Positions 1-9,642 of a stretch of DNA of 64,000 nt are shown piece by piece. Source of the DNA: Vibrio crassostreae 9ZC13 (GTDB lineage Bacteria > Pseudomonadota > Gammaproteobacteria > Enterobacterales > Vibrionaceae); NCBI RefSeq assembly GCF_000272045.2, contig NZ_AJYZ02000041.1:105703-169702 (forward strand), written 5' to 3'. Within the stretch, counting starts at the first letter, position 1. Every line of letters starts with the position of its first letter. Under the pieces are notes generated by a model that saw only the letters and a program-made list of their open reading frames with translations, did no database searches and was not told the origin of the DNA. The position numbers and the translations under genes were made by a program.

Positions 1-1047
1 GTAGGTAAGCTATCTAAGCTTCTAACTGAGCGTGACAAGAAGAAAGTCTTGGTTGTGTCTGCCGACGTTTACCGTCCAGCGGCAATCAAACAGCTTGAAA
101 CGTTAGCAAGCGATGTTGGCGTAGACTTCTTCCCATCTTCAGCTGATCAAAAACCTCTTGATATTGCAAACGCTGCAATCGACCACGCGAAGAAGAAATT
201 CTACGACGTGCTACTTGTCGATACTGCGGGTCGTTTGGCTATCGATGAAGAGATGATGGGCGAGATCAAAGAGCTTCATACTGCAATTAAACCAGTAGAG
301 ACACTGTTCGTTGTTGATGCAATGACAGGTCAAGATGCTGCGAACACTGCAAAAGCCTTTGGTGATGCGCTACCACTAACCGGTGTTATCTTGACGAAAG
401 TTGATGGTGATGCGCGTGGTGGTGCTGCTCTGTCTGTTCGTCATATCACAGGCAAGCCGATTAAATTCTTGGGTGTTGGTGAAAAGACTGACGCACTAGA
501 ACCGTTCCACCCAGATCGTGTTGCTTCTCGTATCTTAGGTATGGGCGACGTACTGTCTCTTATTGAAGACCTACAGAAAAACGTTGATACCGAGAAAGCA
601 GAGAAACTGGCTAAGAAGTTCAAAGAGAAGAAAGGCTTTGACCTTGAAGACTTCCGTGAACAACTAGGTCAGATGCAAAACATGGGCGGCATGATGGGCA
701 TGATGGATAAGCTTCCAGGCATGTCTCAGCTACCAGATAACGTTAAAGATAAAGTTGATGACAAGATGTTCAAGCAAATGGAAGCGATCATCAACTCTAT
801 GACCATGAAAGAGCGTCAACGCCCTGACCTAATCAAAGGCTCTCGCAAAAAGCGTATTGCCGCTGGTTCTGGTACACAGGTACAAGATGTAAACCGTATG
901 CTTAAGCAGTTCACCCAAATGCAGAAGATGATGAAGAAGATGCAGAAAGGTGGCATGAAAGGCATGATGCGCAACATGCAAGGCATGATGGGCGGCGGTG
1001 GAGGTATGGGCGGAATGGGTGGTGGCTTTAACCCGTTTGGTCGATAA
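1..1047 (+). CDS. ffh: Signal recognition particle protein Ffh (5' end missing)
   Basis: This is the GTPase and signal-sequence-binding protein of the signal recognition particle, which brings nascent membrane proteins to FtsY and SecYEG. The window opens inside the gene, and frame 1 is open from base 1, so 348 C-terminal residues are present. Visible are the ADVYRPAA motif, the DTAGR GTPase motif (G3), the TKVDGDARGG region (G4), and a C-terminal M domain very rich in Met and Gly (GMMGMMDKLPG, then the run of Met and Gly at the end). The P-loop lies upstream of the window. The gene precedes rpsP, as it does in many gammaproteobacteria. Confidence 0.97.
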   Translation, partial: VGKLSKLLTERDKKKVLVVSADVYRPAAIKQLETLASDVGVDFFPSSADQKPLDIANAAIDHAKKKFYDVLLVDTAGRLAIDEEMMGEIKELHTAIKPVETLFVVDAMTGQDAANTAKAFGDALPLTGVILTKVDGDARGGAALSVRHITGKPIKFLGVGEKTDALEPFHPDRVASRILGMGDVLSLIEDLQKNVDTEKAEKLAKKFKEKKGFDLEDFREQLGQMQNMGGMMGMMDKLPGMSQLPDNVKDKVDDKMFKQMEAIINSMTMKERQRPDLIKGSRKKRIAAGSGTQVQDVNRMLKQFTQMQKMMKKMQKGGMKGMMRNMQGMMGGGGGMGGMGGGFNPFGR

Positions 1048-1138
1048 TCTACAAATGTAAGCTTTAGCTACGTTACTTTTCATAGTGTTAGCCGTGTCAC
1101 AGAAAGTGTACGGCAGCTATGTTGGTGAAAAAATAGCT

Positions 1139-1226
1139 AAAGCCCTTGCATTGCACCGGAATAAGAGTAAAATTCCGGGGCTTTAATTTGGCACGAGACC
1201 CCAAGCTATTTACTTATACTTGGGGT
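1139..1226 (+). other. Structured spacer between ffh and rpsP (two hairpins)
   Basis: Two inverted repeats lie here. The first has an outer stem AAAGCC (1139-1144) with GGCTTT (1179-1184) enclosing CCGGAAT (1156-1162) with ATTCCGG (1172-1178). The second pairs ACCCCAAG (1198-1205) with CTTGGGGT (1219-1226) and is followed by an AT-rich stretch. Either could terminate ffh or form the leader of the rpsP operon. Neither has a clean U-tract, so the role is inferred. Confidence 0.5.
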
Positions 1227-1259
1227 TAATTATTTTATTAAGAAAGCAAAGAGGACGAC

Positions 1260-1508
1260 ATGGTAACCATTCGTTTGGCACGTCACGGTGCAAAGAAGCG
1301 CCCATTTTATCAAATCGTAGTTGCGGATAGCCGTAACGCTGCAACTGGCCGTTTCATCGAGAAAGTAGGTTTCTTTAACCCTACAGCTCAAGGTCAAGAA
1401 GAAGGTCTACGTCTAGACCTAGATCGTGTTAACCACTGGGTTGGTCAAGGCGCATCTCTATCTGATCGTGTAGCTAAGCTAGTTAAAGACGCTCAAAAAG
1501 CGGCTTAA
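1260..1508 (+). CDS. rpsP: 30S ribosomal protein S16
   Basis: S16 is a primary assembly protein of the 30S subunit. The 82-residue length is typical, and the N-terminus [20 protein letters not shown] is diagnostic of the family. The start has a good ribosome binding site (AAAGAGG) 6 bases upstream. It is the first gene of the classic rpsP-rimM-trmD-rplS operon, and rimM follows 24 bases later. Confidence 0.98.
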   Translation: MVTIRLARHGAKKRPFYQIVVADSRNAATGRFIEKVGFFNPTAQGQEEGLRLDLDRVNHWVGQGASLSDRVAKLVKDAQKAA

Positions 1509-1532
1509 TTCTTTTTTAAAGAGAAATAGCTT

Positions 1533-2087
1533 ATGTCGATGAAGGGTAAAGAAACTATGAGCGAGCAAAATAATAGAATTGTCATGGGTAAACTTGGGTC
1601 TACCTATGGTATTCGTGGCTGGCTCAAAGTGTTCTCCTACACAGACAATGCTGAAAGCATATTTGATTACAGCCCTTGGTATTTAAACCTAAAGGGTAAG
1701 TGGGTTGAGTACAAAGTTGAGAGCTGGAAACGTCATGGCCAAGGTTATGTATGTAAGCTAGCGGGATTAGATGTTCGTGAAGACGCGCAACTGATGACTA
1801 ACTTTGAAATTGCTATTGACCCTGCTTCGTTACCTGAATTGTCAGAAGATGAATTCTACTGGCGCGAATTGTTCGGTATGCAAGTTTTTACCACTAAAGG
1901 TTACGACCTTGGTGAGGTCACTGACCTATTAGAAACTGGCTCGAACGATGTTCTAGTAATCAAAGCAAATCTTAAAGATGCTTTTGGCCAAAAGGAACGG
2001 TTAGTACCGTACCTTGAAGAGCAAGTGATCAAGAAAGTTGATCGCGAAGCTCGCCGGATCGAAGTTGACTGGGATCCTGGATTCTAA
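1533..2087 (+). CDS. rimM: 16S rRNA processing protein RimM
   Basis: RimM is an assembly factor for the head of the 30S subunit and binds S19. It has an N-terminal RimM beta-barrel domain (about residues 14-95, with [15 protein letters not shown]) and a C-terminal PRC-barrel domain (about 100-184, with [21 protein letters not shown]). The first ATG gives 184 residues. An in-frame ATG at 1557 (MSEQNNR) is the alternative start. It lies second in the operon, and trmD follows after 26 bases. Confidence 0.96.
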   Translation: MSMKGKETMSEQNNRIVMGKLGSTYGIRGWLKVFSYTDNAESIFDYSPWYLNLKGKWVEYKVESWKRHGQGYVCKLAGLDVREDAQLMTNFEIAIDPASLPELSEDEFYWRELFGMQVFTTKGYDLGEVTDLLETGSNDVLVIKANLKDAFGQKERLVPYLEEQVIKKVDREARRIEVDWDPGF

Positions 2088-2113
2088 CTCCAAATTACAG
2101 AGCGAGAGAACAC

Positions 2114-2854
2114 ATGTGGGTTGGCATTATTAGCCTTTTTCCTGAAATGTTCCGTTCTGTTACTGATTTTGGAGTAACAGGTCAAGCGGTTAAAAAAGGT
2201 CTTTTATCTATTGAGACATGGAATCCTCGTGATTTCACTCATGATAAACATCGCACTGTTGATGACAGACCTTACGGTGGTGGTCCTGGCATGTTAATGA
2301 TGGTTCAGCCTTTGCGCGACGCTATCACAACGGCCAAGCAAGCAGCACCGGGAAAGACGAAAGTTATCTATCTTTCACCTCAAGGTCGTAAACTCGACCA
2401 GAAAGGTGTTGAAGAGCTGGCAACAAACGAGAATTTACTTCTTATTTGTGGTCGCTACGAAGGGGTAGATGAGCGCATCATTCAATCTGAAGTTGACGAA
2501 GAATGGTCGATTGGAGATTTTGTGATGACGGGTGGCGAACTGCCAGCCATGACGCTGATTGATTCAGTATCTCGGTTTGTTCCGGGTGTACTTGGAGATT
2601 TCGCTTCAGCAGAAGAAGATTCTTTTGCAAATGGTTTGCTAGATTGTCCCCATTATACGCGCCCTGAGGTGCTAGACGATAAAGATGTACCATCGGTACT
2701 CAAGTCTGGAAACCATAAGGACATTCGTCGCTGGCGATTAAAACAATCGTTGGGCCGAACTTGGCTAAGAAGACCAGAACTCCTGGAAAACCTAGCTCTG
2801 ACTGACGAACAGGAACAATTACTGGCTGAATTCATTAAAGAGCAACGCTCTTAA
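2114..2854 (+). CDS. trmD: tRNA (guanine-37-N1)-methyltransferase
   Basis: TrmD methylates G37 of tRNAs that read CNN or GNN codons and so prevents +1 frameshifting. It is a SPOUT (trefoil-knot) SAM enzyme. The knot region is clear: [22 protein letters not shown], then [13 protein letters not shown] and the C-terminal linker. At 246 residues it matches the E. coli enzyme closely. The start has GAGAGAA upstream. It is the third gene of the operon, followed by rplS. Confidence 0.98.
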   Translation: MWVGIISLFPEMFRSVTDFGVTGQAVKKGLLSIETWNPRDFTHDKHRTVDDRPYGGGPGMLMMVQPLRDAITTAKQAAPGKTKVIYLSPQGRKLDQKGVEELATNENLLLICGRYEGVDERIIQSEVDEEWSIGDFVMTGGELPAMTLIDSVSRFVPGVLGDFASAEEDSFANGLLDCPHYTRPEVLDDKDVPSVLKSGNHKDIRRWRLKQSLGRTWLRRPELLENLALTDEQEQLLAEFIKEQRS

Positions 2855-2913
2855 CGAAAAGCAAGCAGTAACCTATTAAATTTAGTATCAGTTTATTCTA
2901 GGAATTTATACAA

Positions 2914-3267
2914 ATGAGCAACATCATCAAGGCTCTTGAAGAAGAGCAACTAAAATCAGACCTTCCTAAATTCGCACCAGGTGACACTGTTGTAGTTCAG
3001 GTTAAGGTAAAAGAAGGTGACCGTGAGCGTCTACAGGCTTTCGAAGGCGTTGTAATCGCTATTCGTAACCGTGGTCTACACTCTGCATTCACAGTTCGTA
3101 AGATCTCGAACGGTGAAGGCGTAGAGCGTGCGTTCCAAACTCACTCTCCAATGGTTGATAGCATCGAAGTTAAACGCCGTGGTGCAGTACGTCGTGCCAA
3201 GTTGTACTACCTACGTGAGCGTTCTGGTAAGTCAGCTCGTATTAAAGAGAAGCTTACTAAGAAGTAA
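2914..3267 (+). CDS. rplS: 50S ribosomal protein L19
   Basis: L19 lies at the 30S-50S interface. The 117-residue protein begins [16 protein letters not shown] and carries the signature [32 protein letters not shown]. The ribosome binding site GGAA sits 9 bases before the ATG. It is the last gene of the operon, as the strong terminator 21 bases after its stop shows. Confidence 0.98.
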   Translation: MSNIIKALEEEQLKSDLPKFAPGDTVVVQVKVKEGDRERLQAFEGVVIAIRNRGLHSAFTVRKISNGEGVERAFQTHSPMVDSIEVKRRGAVRRAKLYYLRERSGKSARIKEKLTKK

Positions 3268-3288
3268 TTCTTTTTGCATTCTATCGAT

Positions 3289-3318
3289 AAAAGCGGAGCC
3301 ATTTGGCTCCGCTTTTTT
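3289..3318 (+). terminator. Intrinsic terminator of the rpsP-rplS operon
   Basis: A perfect stem AAGCGGAGCC / GGCTCCGCTT with a 4-base loop (ATTT) is followed by a T run. It ends the ribosomal operon. Confidence 0.93.
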
Positions 3319-3347
3319 GTGTCTGTTATTTGGAGCTTAGCAGGTAA

Positions 3348-3387
3348 GAGATCCCCAATTCGCTCGTACCTCACTCTTGAGGATGAC
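3348..3387 (+). repeat. REP-like 40-base element, copy A
   Basis: The copy starts GAGATCCCC and ends GGATGAC. It is the same length as copy B (3414-3453) and has the same ends, in inverted orientation, 26 bases apart. Paired inverted short elements of this kind resemble REP/BIME structures. The family assignment is inferred. Confidence 0.6.
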
Positions 3388-3413
3388 AAACCAGACGAAA
3401 CTCATATTTAACC

Positions 3414-3453
3414 GTCATTCCCTAGACTGACGAAGAAAGGAGTAGGGAATCTC
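3414..3453 (-). repeat. REP-like 40-base element, copy B
   Basis: On the plus strand it starts GTCATTCCC and ends GGGAATCTC. Its reverse complement therefore starts GAGATTCCC and ends GGAATGAC, like copy A. Internally ATTCCCTA (3417-3424) can pair with TAGGGAAT (3443-3450). Confidence 0.6.
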
Positions 3454-3477
3454 TACTAGCGCCGTGTTATAGGCAAT

Positions 3478-3508
3478 AAAAAAGGATTGACGTTAAACGC
3501 CAACCCTT
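3478..3508 (-). terminator. Terminator downstream of yacG (minus strand)
   Basis: On the minus strand AAGGGTTGGCG and CGTCAATCCTT form an 11-base stem with two G-U pairs and a 5-base loop, followed by six T. A near-copy (26 of 31 bases) follows luxR at 19090-19120. Confidence 0.8.
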
Positions 3509-3515
3509 CAAAATT

Positions 3516-3571
3516 TACTCGCTACTCGCTACTCGCTACTCGCTACTCGCTACTCGCTACTCGCTACTCGC
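3516..3571. repeat. Tandem repeat, eight copies of TACTCGC
   Basis: Eight exact head-to-tail copies of the heptamer TACTCGC abut the yacG stop codon. There are no spacers, so it is a simple tandem repeat and not a CRISPR array. Copy number is likely to vary between strains by slippage (inference). Confidence 0.95.
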
Positions 3572-3769
3572 TTAGTGCGGATCTTCCGACCAACCATCGC
3601 TATCTGACATATCTGGTGCGCCAGCGATGCTGTTCTCTTCGTCTGCCCATTCACCGAAATCAATCATCTGACATTGCTTGCTGCAAAACGGGCGGTGCGG
3701 GCTTTGTTCGCCCCATTCAACGTCAGCATTACATTGAGGGCATTTAACGATGGTGATTTTCTTCGACAT
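3572..3769 (-). CDS. yacG: DNA gyrase inhibitor YacG
   Basis: YacG is a small zinc-ribbon protein known to bind GyrB and inhibit gyrase in E. coli. The 65 residues contain the four-cysteine zinc site CPQC...CSKQC (residues 10, 13, 29, 33) and the family motif [19 protein letters not shown]. The C-terminal tail is acidic. It follows zapD on the minus strand after 81 bases, in the conserved order pilD-coaE-zapD-yacG. Its stop codon directly abuts the heptamer repeat. Confidence 0.95.
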   Translation of the reverse strand: MSKKITIVKCPQCNADVEWGEQSPHRPFCSKQCQMIDFGEWADEENSIAGAPDMSDSDGWSEDPH

Positions 3770-3850
3770 AGTGATTCTTAATTTGAAGGTGTAATAATAG
3801 TGAGTTTAGGCTCGAGTGAGGACTCAAGCCAAACTATAAAAGGAAATTAA

Positions 3851-4591
3851 TTAGGTGCAGATTGCCAATTCAAATTCGATGTCTTGAGTACAGGCTTGCC
3901 CAGTTTCAAAGCTCATGAACTTAACAGCAAAGCGGTTCTTGTGACCGGAGATCATCGGGTAGGCACCGTATTGCATCGGAATAGAAAGACGAAGGATATT
4001 CGCTTCATCGGCATCGCTCTGGAAGAAGCCAGCACGAGCGATTTGCTCTTTGAAGTGACCCGTCTCTCTGGTGAGCTTCAACCACAGTGTTAGCGCTTCA
4101 TACAGAGGCTGTAGGCTATCCATCCAAGCTTTGGCATCTCGCATTCTCTTATCGAGAGGAAGGTGCAGCCAATAATGCAGTGCGGGCAGATCAAAGCAGC
4201 ATGAACCACCTGGAAGATTAAAGCGTTGGCGAATTGCACTCAGGAAGCGGTCTTCCTTAAGTGACTGGCCAAAACGCTCTGCCTGCATCAGATCACGATA
4301 GATGTTACCAATGTCATTAAGTAGTGATGTCAGCATCTCTTGATCGACACCTTCAACATCCAACCAACTTTTGTAGGTTACACGTTGCTTCTCAATATCT
4401 TTTGCGAGTTCGCTCTTGAGTTGGATCTGTTCGAAGATTTCAATCAGATCAAAGATGGAACGGAAAAAGAGTTGATACTGTTGAGCATCGGAAAATGTAG
4501 AAGACAAGTGTAGCTGCCTCAAGAGTGATTCGACTCTTAAGTAGATGCGTGTTTTCTCATTTAGAGGATGTTCAAATTTATGGGTGATCAT
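3851..4591 (-). CDS. zapD: Cell division protein ZapD
   Basis: ZapD (YacF) cross-links FtsZ filaments and stabilises the Z-ring. The protein is mostly helical, with the conserved N-terminus [19 protein letters not shown] and the motif [19 protein letters not shown] chose the ATG at 4591 (246 residues, MITHKFEHP). It has AAGG 8 bases upstream and matches the family N-terminus. An ATG 15 bases earlier lacks a ribosome binding site. It lies 26 bases after coaE in the same direction. Confidence 0.93.
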   Translation of the reverse strand: MITHKFEHPLNEKTRIYLRVESLLRQLHLSSTFSDAQQYQLFFRSIFDLIEIFEQIQLKSELAKDIEKQRVTYKSWLDVEGVDQEMLTSLLNDIGNIYRDLMQAERFGQSLKEDRFLSAIRQRFNLPGGSCCFDLPALHYWLHLPLDKRMRDAKAWMDSLQPLYEALTLWLKLTRETGHFKEQIARAGFFQSDADEANILRLSIPMQYGAYPMISGHKNRFAVKFMSFETGQACTQDIEFELAICT

Positions 4592-4617
4592 CGAGCAAAC
4601 CTTCATTCAACATTGTT

Positions 4618-5232
4618 CTATTCTGACCCATCTACAGCACTGATTGCCAGATACTTTTGATGTAAATCTGTGATTTGAGGCAAAAGTTCTTGGTTTTTAG
4701 TATGGTTTTTAATCACGTCATCTGCAACTGCTAAGCGTTGTTCTCTTGAAGCCTGTGATTTTAAAATTGATGCAACTTGTTCCCTAGAAACATTGTCACG
4801 ACTCATCGTACGTTCTATTTGAACTTCTGCTGGCACATCAACAATTAATACGCGATCGGCCATGCCTTGCATTTGGTTTTCCACCAATAGCGGTGCAACT
4901 AATAAACCATACGGGGATGTGATTTTAGACAGGTCACTGTCAATTTTGTCACGGATCATGGGATGAAGAAGATCATTGAGCCACTGCTTCTCTTTAGGAT
5001 CAGAGAAGATCAGCTCACGCAGCCTACTTCGGTTGAGTGTTCCATCGTCAAGCAAGATAGACTCACCAAAGTGTTCTGTAATCTGTTTTAAGCCGACACT
5101 GCCCAGCGCAACCACTTCACGTGCCACGATATCAGCATCAACAATATCTATATTAAAATGCTCATTGAACAGGTTAGCGACCGTAGTTTTGCCACTGGCG
5201 ATACCACCGCTTAATCCGATAATGATTGCCAT
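4618..5232 (-). CDS. coaE: Dephospho-CoA kinase
   Basis: CoaE phosphorylates the 3'-hydroxyl of dephospho-CoA in the last step of coenzyme A synthesis. The P-loop is GLSGGIASGKTT near residue 6, and DADIVARE and the LID-like RTMSRDN region follow. The start at 5232 (MAIIIGLSGG, 204 residues) has AGGA about 8 bases upstream and lies 2 bases after the pilD stop, so the two are probably translated together. The reading frame extends further upstream, but that part would overlap pilD. Confidence 0.95.
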   Translation of the reverse strand: MAIIIGLSGGIASGKTTVANLFNEHFNIDIVDADIVAREVVALGSVGLKQITEHFGESILLDDGTLNRSRLRELIFSDPKEKQWLNDLLHPMIRDKIDSDLSKITSPYGLLVAPLLVENQMQGMADRVLIVDVPAEVQIERTMSRDNVSREQVASILKSQASREQRLAVADDVIKNHTKNQELLPQITDLHQKYLAISAVDGSE

Positions 5233-5234
5233 GG

Positions 5235-6104
5235 TTAAATTCCTAGTACAGAAGTGAAATACCAACCCATGATGTCGTTACCCCACATCAAGCTTACCCA
5301 ACCCGCAATCGCAAGGTAGGGCCCAAATGGAAAGGCTTTATCTATGCCTTGCTGTTTCAAGCGAAGTTGAATCAAACCAAACACAAGGCCAACAAGCGAA
5401 GATAAAAGGATGATCATCGGTAGGTGCTGCCAACCAAGCCATGCGCCAAGCGCAGCCAGGAGTTTGAAGTCACCGTAACCCATGCCTTCTTTGCCTGTCA
5501 GTAGTTTGAACAACCAATAAACAGACCACAGAGCCAGGTAGCCAGCCATTGCGCCAACCACAGAATCTTGCAGCGATACTGGGCTGATATTAAACAATGC
5601 TAAAGCGATACCGGACCATACTAAAGGCAAGGTGATTTGATCGGGTAACAGCATGGTATCGAGATCGATAAAGGTCGCGGTAATCAGTGCGAAGGTGAAA
5701 AAAATCAAAGCAATGGCGTAGTAACTGAAACCAAAGTGGCTAGCAACCATTGTGCAAAGTATTGCGGTAAGCAGTTCGACCAAAGGGTAGCGAGCACTGA
5801 TTGGATTAGCACAGCTATGGCACTTACCCTTTAAGAGCAACCAGCTTAACACTGGGATATTGTCGACGATTCTTAATTGGGTTTTGCATTTCGGGCAGGT
5901 TGAACGAGGAATGCTGAGATTGAACTTTCCCTCTGGCGCTGGAATTTTATATTGAGAGAAATATTCCGAGCACTCTTGTTGCCATTCGCGTTCCATCATA
6001 ATCGGTAAACGGTGTATGACTACGTTGAGGAAGCTGCCGATAAGAAGGCTAAAAATGAAAGCTAATACGGGGAATAGCCAAGGATAGTAGTGAAATACTT
6101 CCAT
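5235..6104 (-). CDS. pilD: Type IV prepilin peptidase / N-methyltransferase PilD
   Basis: This inner-membrane aspartyl protease cleaves the leader of type IV prepilins and type II secretion pseudopilins and methylates the new N-terminus. An N-terminal domain has two CxxC pairs (CPKCKTQ and CHSCANP). The two catalytic aspartates lie in the DLDTMLLPD and GMGYGDFK motifs, within about eight membrane segments. I chose the ATG at 6104 (289 residues), preceded by AAAGGA. The GTG 15 bases upstream has no such site. It is the fourth gene of pilABCD. Confidence 0.96.
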   Translation of the reverse strand: MEVFHYYPWLFPVLAFIFSLLIGSFLNVVIHRLPIMMEREWQQECSEYFSQYKIPAPEGKFNLSIPRSTCPKCKTQLRIVDNIPVLSWLLLKGKCHSCANPISARYPLVELLTAILCTMVASHFGFSYYAIALIFFTFALITATFIDLDTMLLPDQITLPLVWSGIALALFNISPVSLQDSVVGAMAGYLALWSVYWLFKLLTGKEGMGYGDFKLLAALGAWLGWQHLPMIILLSSLVGLVFGLIQLRLKQQGIDKAFPFGPYLAIAGWVSLMWGNDIMGWYFTSVLGI

Positions 6105-6169
6105 AGTGTCCTTTACCACTTAATCAAGGTGAGCAGAGATTGCTGCTCATGGGTGTTTAGTTGCTTTAA

Positions 6170-7399
6170 CTATCCTAACACACTCATAAGATTAAAGATC
6201 GGTAAGTACATCGCAACCACAAGCCCGCCAACAACCGTTCCCAAAAATACGATGATCAATGGTTCTAAAATTTTGCCTAAATTGTCGACGGTGTTGTCTA
6301 CTTCAAACTCGTAAATGGAAGCGACTTTATTAAGCATATCATCAAGGTTGCCTGACTCTTCACCGATCATCACCATCTGTAACACCATTTCAGGGAAGGC
6401 ATTGGTATTGCGCATTGCGATATACATCGGCATGCCAGCAGCCGTTTCTCGGTGAACTTCAATGATGGCCGACTCATAATGCAGGTTGCCTGCGGTTTTT
6501 GCCGTGGTTTTGAGGCTCATCAAAATTGGAATGCCAGAACTAAAGCTGGTTGATAAGGTTCGGCTAAATTTGGCTATGGATGCTTTGGCTAATACGCCAC
6601 CAAGAACAGGGAAGCGTAATCCCAGCCGACTAACAGACAGTCTGATCGAGTGGGAACGCTGACACAGTTGGTAAATAATCAGGACAACAAGCCCGATGCC
6701 TACAGCCGTATAAAAACTGTAAGCCTGCATCCAATGAGAAAGATGAAGAACTTGTTGAGTAAACCAAGGGAGATCGGCACCAAAACCTGAAAACATCGAT
6801 TCAAATTCGGGAATAACCATGGTCAGCATTAGGTAAGAGACAGTCAGTGCAACAATGACCACCATCGCTGGGTAAATAAGTGCTTTTATAACCTTAGACT
6901 TTAGCTGTTCACTCTTTTCTCGATAAGTTGCCAAGCGTTCGAATACTTGCGCGAGATTACCGGAAAGTTCGCCCGTTGCGACTAAGTCGGTATACAGATC
7001 ATCAAAGTGACGGCTTGCGGTTCGCATTGCTTTTGAGATTGGCGTTCCGGCTTCTACACCTTTGCAGATATGCGATAGAATCGATTTCATTTCAGCTTTG
7101 CGGTGATTGTCCGACACCAACTTGATGGCTTGTACGATAGGCACACCAGTGGCCAGCATGGTAGCAAGCTGCCGAGTCAAAATAGTGATGTCTTTGGCTT
7201 TTACTCTATGGGTTAAACGAGTGACGGCTGAAATACTTTTCTTTTTGATTTTCTTAATTTGAATATGTTGTTCTTTGAGCTTTTCTCGTACTTCCAATTC
7301 GGTGAGCGCTAACGTTTGCCCAGACACTTTCTTGCCTGAGCTGTTAATGCCTTTCCAGTGATAGCTTTTTAATTGTGATTGTTTGGACTTGCTACTCAT
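6170..7399 (-). CDS. pilC: Type IV pilus inner-membrane platform protein PilC
   Basis: PilC is the polytopic platform that couples the assembly ATPase to pilin extraction. It has two tandem T2SF domains (about residues 70-195 and 275-395), with the motifs FEQLA-like [19 protein letters not shown] and [19 protein letters not shown], and three membrane segments. It starts with ATG after GGAG (7 bases), 15 bases past the pilB stop, and runs with pilA and pilB as one unit. Confidence 0.96.
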   Translation of the reverse strand: MSSKSKQSQLKSYHWKGINSSGKKVSGQTLALTELEVREKLKEQHIQIKKIKKKSISAVTRLTHRVKAKDITILTRQLATMLATGVPIVQAIKLVSDNHRKAEMKSILSHICKGVEAGTPISKAMRTASRHFDDLYTDLVATGELSGNLAQVFERLATYREKSEQLKSKVIKALIYPAMVVIVALTVSYLMLTMVIPEFESMFSGFGADLPWFTQQVLHLSHWMQAYSFYTAVGIGLVVLIIYQLCQRSHSIRLSVSRLGLRFPVLGGVLAKASIAKFSRTLSTSFSSGIPILMSLKTTAKTAGNLHYESAIIEVHRETAAGMPMYIAMRNTNAFPEMVLQMVMIGEESGNLDDMLNKVASIYEFEVDNTVDNLGKILEPLIIVFLGTVVGGLVVAMYLPIFNLMSVLG

Positions 7400-7414
7400 T
7401 GGTGCTCCATTGGT

Positions 7415-9100
7415 TTATATGTACAGAACACGTTGCAGCTCTTGATAGCTGGTGGTGCCTTCAAGCAATTTATCTAGCCCCGACTCTTGCAGAGTTCTCA
7501 TGCCTTCTCGGCGAGCCAAGTTTTCAATGGCCAACGCGTTCGGTTTGTCGATCAGGCTGCTTTTCAGTTGATCGCTAAACGGCATCACTTCATAGATACC
7601 CACTCGCCCCGAATAACCCTGGTTACACTCATTGCAACCTTTAGGACTCGCTTTGTAGATGGTTTGGCTGTTAGGAATGGAGTGACGCAGGAATATGTCT
7701 GGCGAGTCGTCATTTTCTTTGCAGTGGTTGCATAATCGTCTTGCCAGTCGTTGGGCGATAATTAAGCTTAACGAGGACGCTAAGTTAAATGGTTCAATAC
7801 CCATGTGGGCGAGCCGAGTGACGGTTTCCGCTGCAGAGTTAGTATGAAGAGTCGAAAGCACTAAGTGACCCGTTTGCGATGCTTTGATAGCGATCTCTGC
7901 AGTTTCTAAATCTCGGATCTCACCGACCATTACAACATCAGGATCTTGTCGCAAAAATGATCGCAGTGCCTCAGCAAACCCAAAGCCGATCTTAGGTGTC
8001 ACTTGTACTTGATTGATACCACATAGGTTAATTTCCACAGGGTCTTCAGCTGTTGAGATGTTGCGTTCAGTTGTGTTGAGCACTCGAAGGCCAGTATAAA
8101 GGGACACGGTTTTTCCGCTGCCGGTAGGCCCTGTCATTAAGATCATACCTTGTGGGCGCTTCAGGGCATCGAGGTAGAGTGCTTTTTGATCTTCGCTATA
8201 ACCTAACTTATCGATATCTAAATTAGCAGCGCTGCTATCAAGCAGTCGCAGTACGATCTTTTCACCCCATAAGGTCGGTAGAGTTGATACTCGCATATCA
8301 ATCGCCAGATCGTCGTTCAAACGTAACTTAATACGACCGTCTTGAGGCAAACGGCGTTCAGCGATATCAAGCTTGGCGAGGATCTTTAAGCGAGCAGATA
8401 GACGACGACTTAAGTGAGAGGCGGGTTGTTGGATCTCGACAAGGATGCCATCGCAACGCAGGCGTACTCGGTAGTGTTCCTCGTAAGGTTCAAAATGGAT
8501 ATCTGATGCACCCTTACGAACCGCATCAACCAGTATCTGATTGATAAAGCGGCTGACAGGGGAGTCGTCTTGGCTGAGATCTTCAATCGACGCTATCTCG
8601 TCGTCAGACACCTCAACAAGATTGGCGAGTTCATCTTGAGTGATCTCTTTGCGTTTGGAGTCTTGCCCGGAAATCGAACGGCCATACAGCTTTCGTATTG
8701 CGCCTTCTAGTTCTGAGTAGTTGGCGACAACCAATTCAATCTGTAATCCGGTCGCAAATCGAAAGTCATCTTCCGCTTGCAAGTCGGTAGGGTCAGCAGA
8801 GGCGAGCGTGAGAGTCGAGCTAGAGACTGAAATCGGGAGAGCACGATACTTGGTTATCAGTTCACGAAGCCCTAATTGGTCACATAAGATTTCATAATCA
8901 ACATTGGCAAGTTGTACTAACGGTAAGCCGAAGATGGTTTTAATGTTGTTTGCTAAGGAATCGCCGCTGAAGAAATCCAGAACGAGCAAAGCTTCAGGTG
9001 TAGAAACACCTGAAGCTTGTATATGTTCCGCAACAGCTTGTTCTTGAGTCAGGCTAAGCAAGTCAGCCTGACGAAGAACGGTCGGGAGGTTGGTTAGCAC
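7415..9100 (-). CDS. pilB: Type IV pilus assembly ATPase PilB
   Basis: PilB powers pilus extension. An N-terminal MshEN-like domain (about 1-150) precedes the ATPase core, with Walker A GPTGSGKTVS, the Asp box, Walker B DPDVVMVGEIRD and a His box (TGHLVLSTLHTN). Zinc-site cysteines follow (CNHC...CNEC). The 561-residue frame starts with GTG directly after the pilA stop (TAAGTG), so translation is probably coupled to pilA. The ribosome binding site is weak. Confidence 0.95.
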   Translation of the reverse strand: MLTNLPTVLRQADLLSLTQEQAVAEHIQASGVSTPEALLVLDFFSGDSLANNIKTIFGLPLVQLANVDYEILCDQLGLRELITKYRALPISVSSSTLTLASADPTDLQAEDDFRFATGLQIELVVANYSELEGAIRKLYGRSISGQDSKRKEITQDELANLVEVSDDEIASIEDLSQDDSPVSRFINQILVDAVRKGASDIHFEPYEEHYRVRLRCDGILVEIQQPASHLSRRLSARLKILAKLDIAERRLPQDGRIKLRLNDDLAIDMRVSTLPTLWGEKIVLRLLDSSAANLDIDKLGYSEDQKALYLDALKRPQGMILMTGPTGSGKTVSLYTGLRVLNTTERNISTAEDPVEINLCGINQVQVTPKIGFGFAEALRSFLRQDPDVVMVGEIRDLETAEIAIKASQTGHLVLSTLHTNSAAETVTRLAHMGIEPFNLASSLSLIIAQRLARRLCNHCKENDDSPDIFLRHSIPNSQTIYKASPKGCNECNQGYSGRVGIYEVMPFSDQLKSSLIDKPNALAIENLARREGMRTLQESGLDKLLEGTTSYQELQRVLYI

Positions 9101-9511
9101 TTATGAGCAGCCTGTTAAATTAATTGTGCTTTGGTTATGGGCACATGACCATTCGCCGGTAGCATTTTGTCTAGTTAACGTTACAGTGGCATTTTCCCCT
9201 GCGCCTTCGGTGATTGTTGCAACTATTGCGTTTTGTCCGGTTGTTGTGATCGCGGCAGATGTAGAGTTAATAGTACCAATACCAAATGCGGCTGAAATTG
9301 CCGGGAATTCATTTTCAAACGCGATTGAATCTTCGATATTTGTTTTATATGCAGTTACGGAAGCTAAAGCTGCACCCAAAGCACTTTTCTTTACGTAATC
9401 TTGATATTGAGGTACCGCAATAGCAGACAATACCCCAATTACCGCCACCACAATCATCAATTCAATCAGCGTGAAACCTTTCTGATTTGTTCTTCTATTT
9501 TTGTTATTCAT
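9101..9511 (-). CDS. pilA: Type IVa major pilin PilA
   Basis: This is the structural pilin of the competence and chitin-associated type IV pilus. A short basic leader ([12 protein letters not shown]) is followed by the cleavage site G/F and the hydrophobic helix [20 protein letters not shown] with the conserved Glu5. Two cysteines near the C-terminus (SCAHN...TGCS) can form the D-loop disulphide. I chose ATG 9511 (136 residues). The frame could open at a GTG 39 bases upstream, but that would give an abnormally long leader. It is first of the pilABCD genes and close to nadC, a common arrangement. Confidence 0.95.
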   Translation of the reverse strand: MNNKNRRTNQKGFTLIELMIVVAVIGVLSAIAVPQYQDYVKKSALGAALASVTAYKTNIEDSIAFENEFPAISAAFGIGTINSTSAAITTTGQNAIVATITEGAGENATVTLTRQNATGEWSCAHNQSTINLTGCS

Positions 9512-9642
9512 TGTTCTATTCCATTGTTTAGTTTGTTTCAGTGCAGGCACTGGTTGATGGAAAGAATAGAAGTTGATATGGGGTTGTGGAATGGTGTTCA
9601 GGTGTGGTCGCGAGTGGTTTGGTATTTATTGGTGTAGTGTTT

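Larger units (their letters stand above)
3319..3571. other. Repeat-rich spacer between rplS and yacG
   Basis: The spacer between the convergent genes holds two inverted 40-base REP-like elements, a minus-strand terminator and eight copies of a 7-base repeat, each listed separately. A short reading frame crossing the heptamers only translates the repeat and is not a credible gene. Confidence 0.8.

Noticed and set aside
1188..1204. TTGGCACG resembling a sigma-54 -24 element before rpsP
   Set aside because: No TTGC-like -12 element follows at the right distance.
3516..3571. Possible CRISPR array
   Set aside because: The unit is 7 bases with no spacers, and no cas genes are present.
3487..3747. 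Open frame of 86 codons on the plus strand over the heptamer array
   Set aside because: Its first half only translates the tandem repeat and its second half lies antisense to yacG. It has no ribosome binding site or family similarity.
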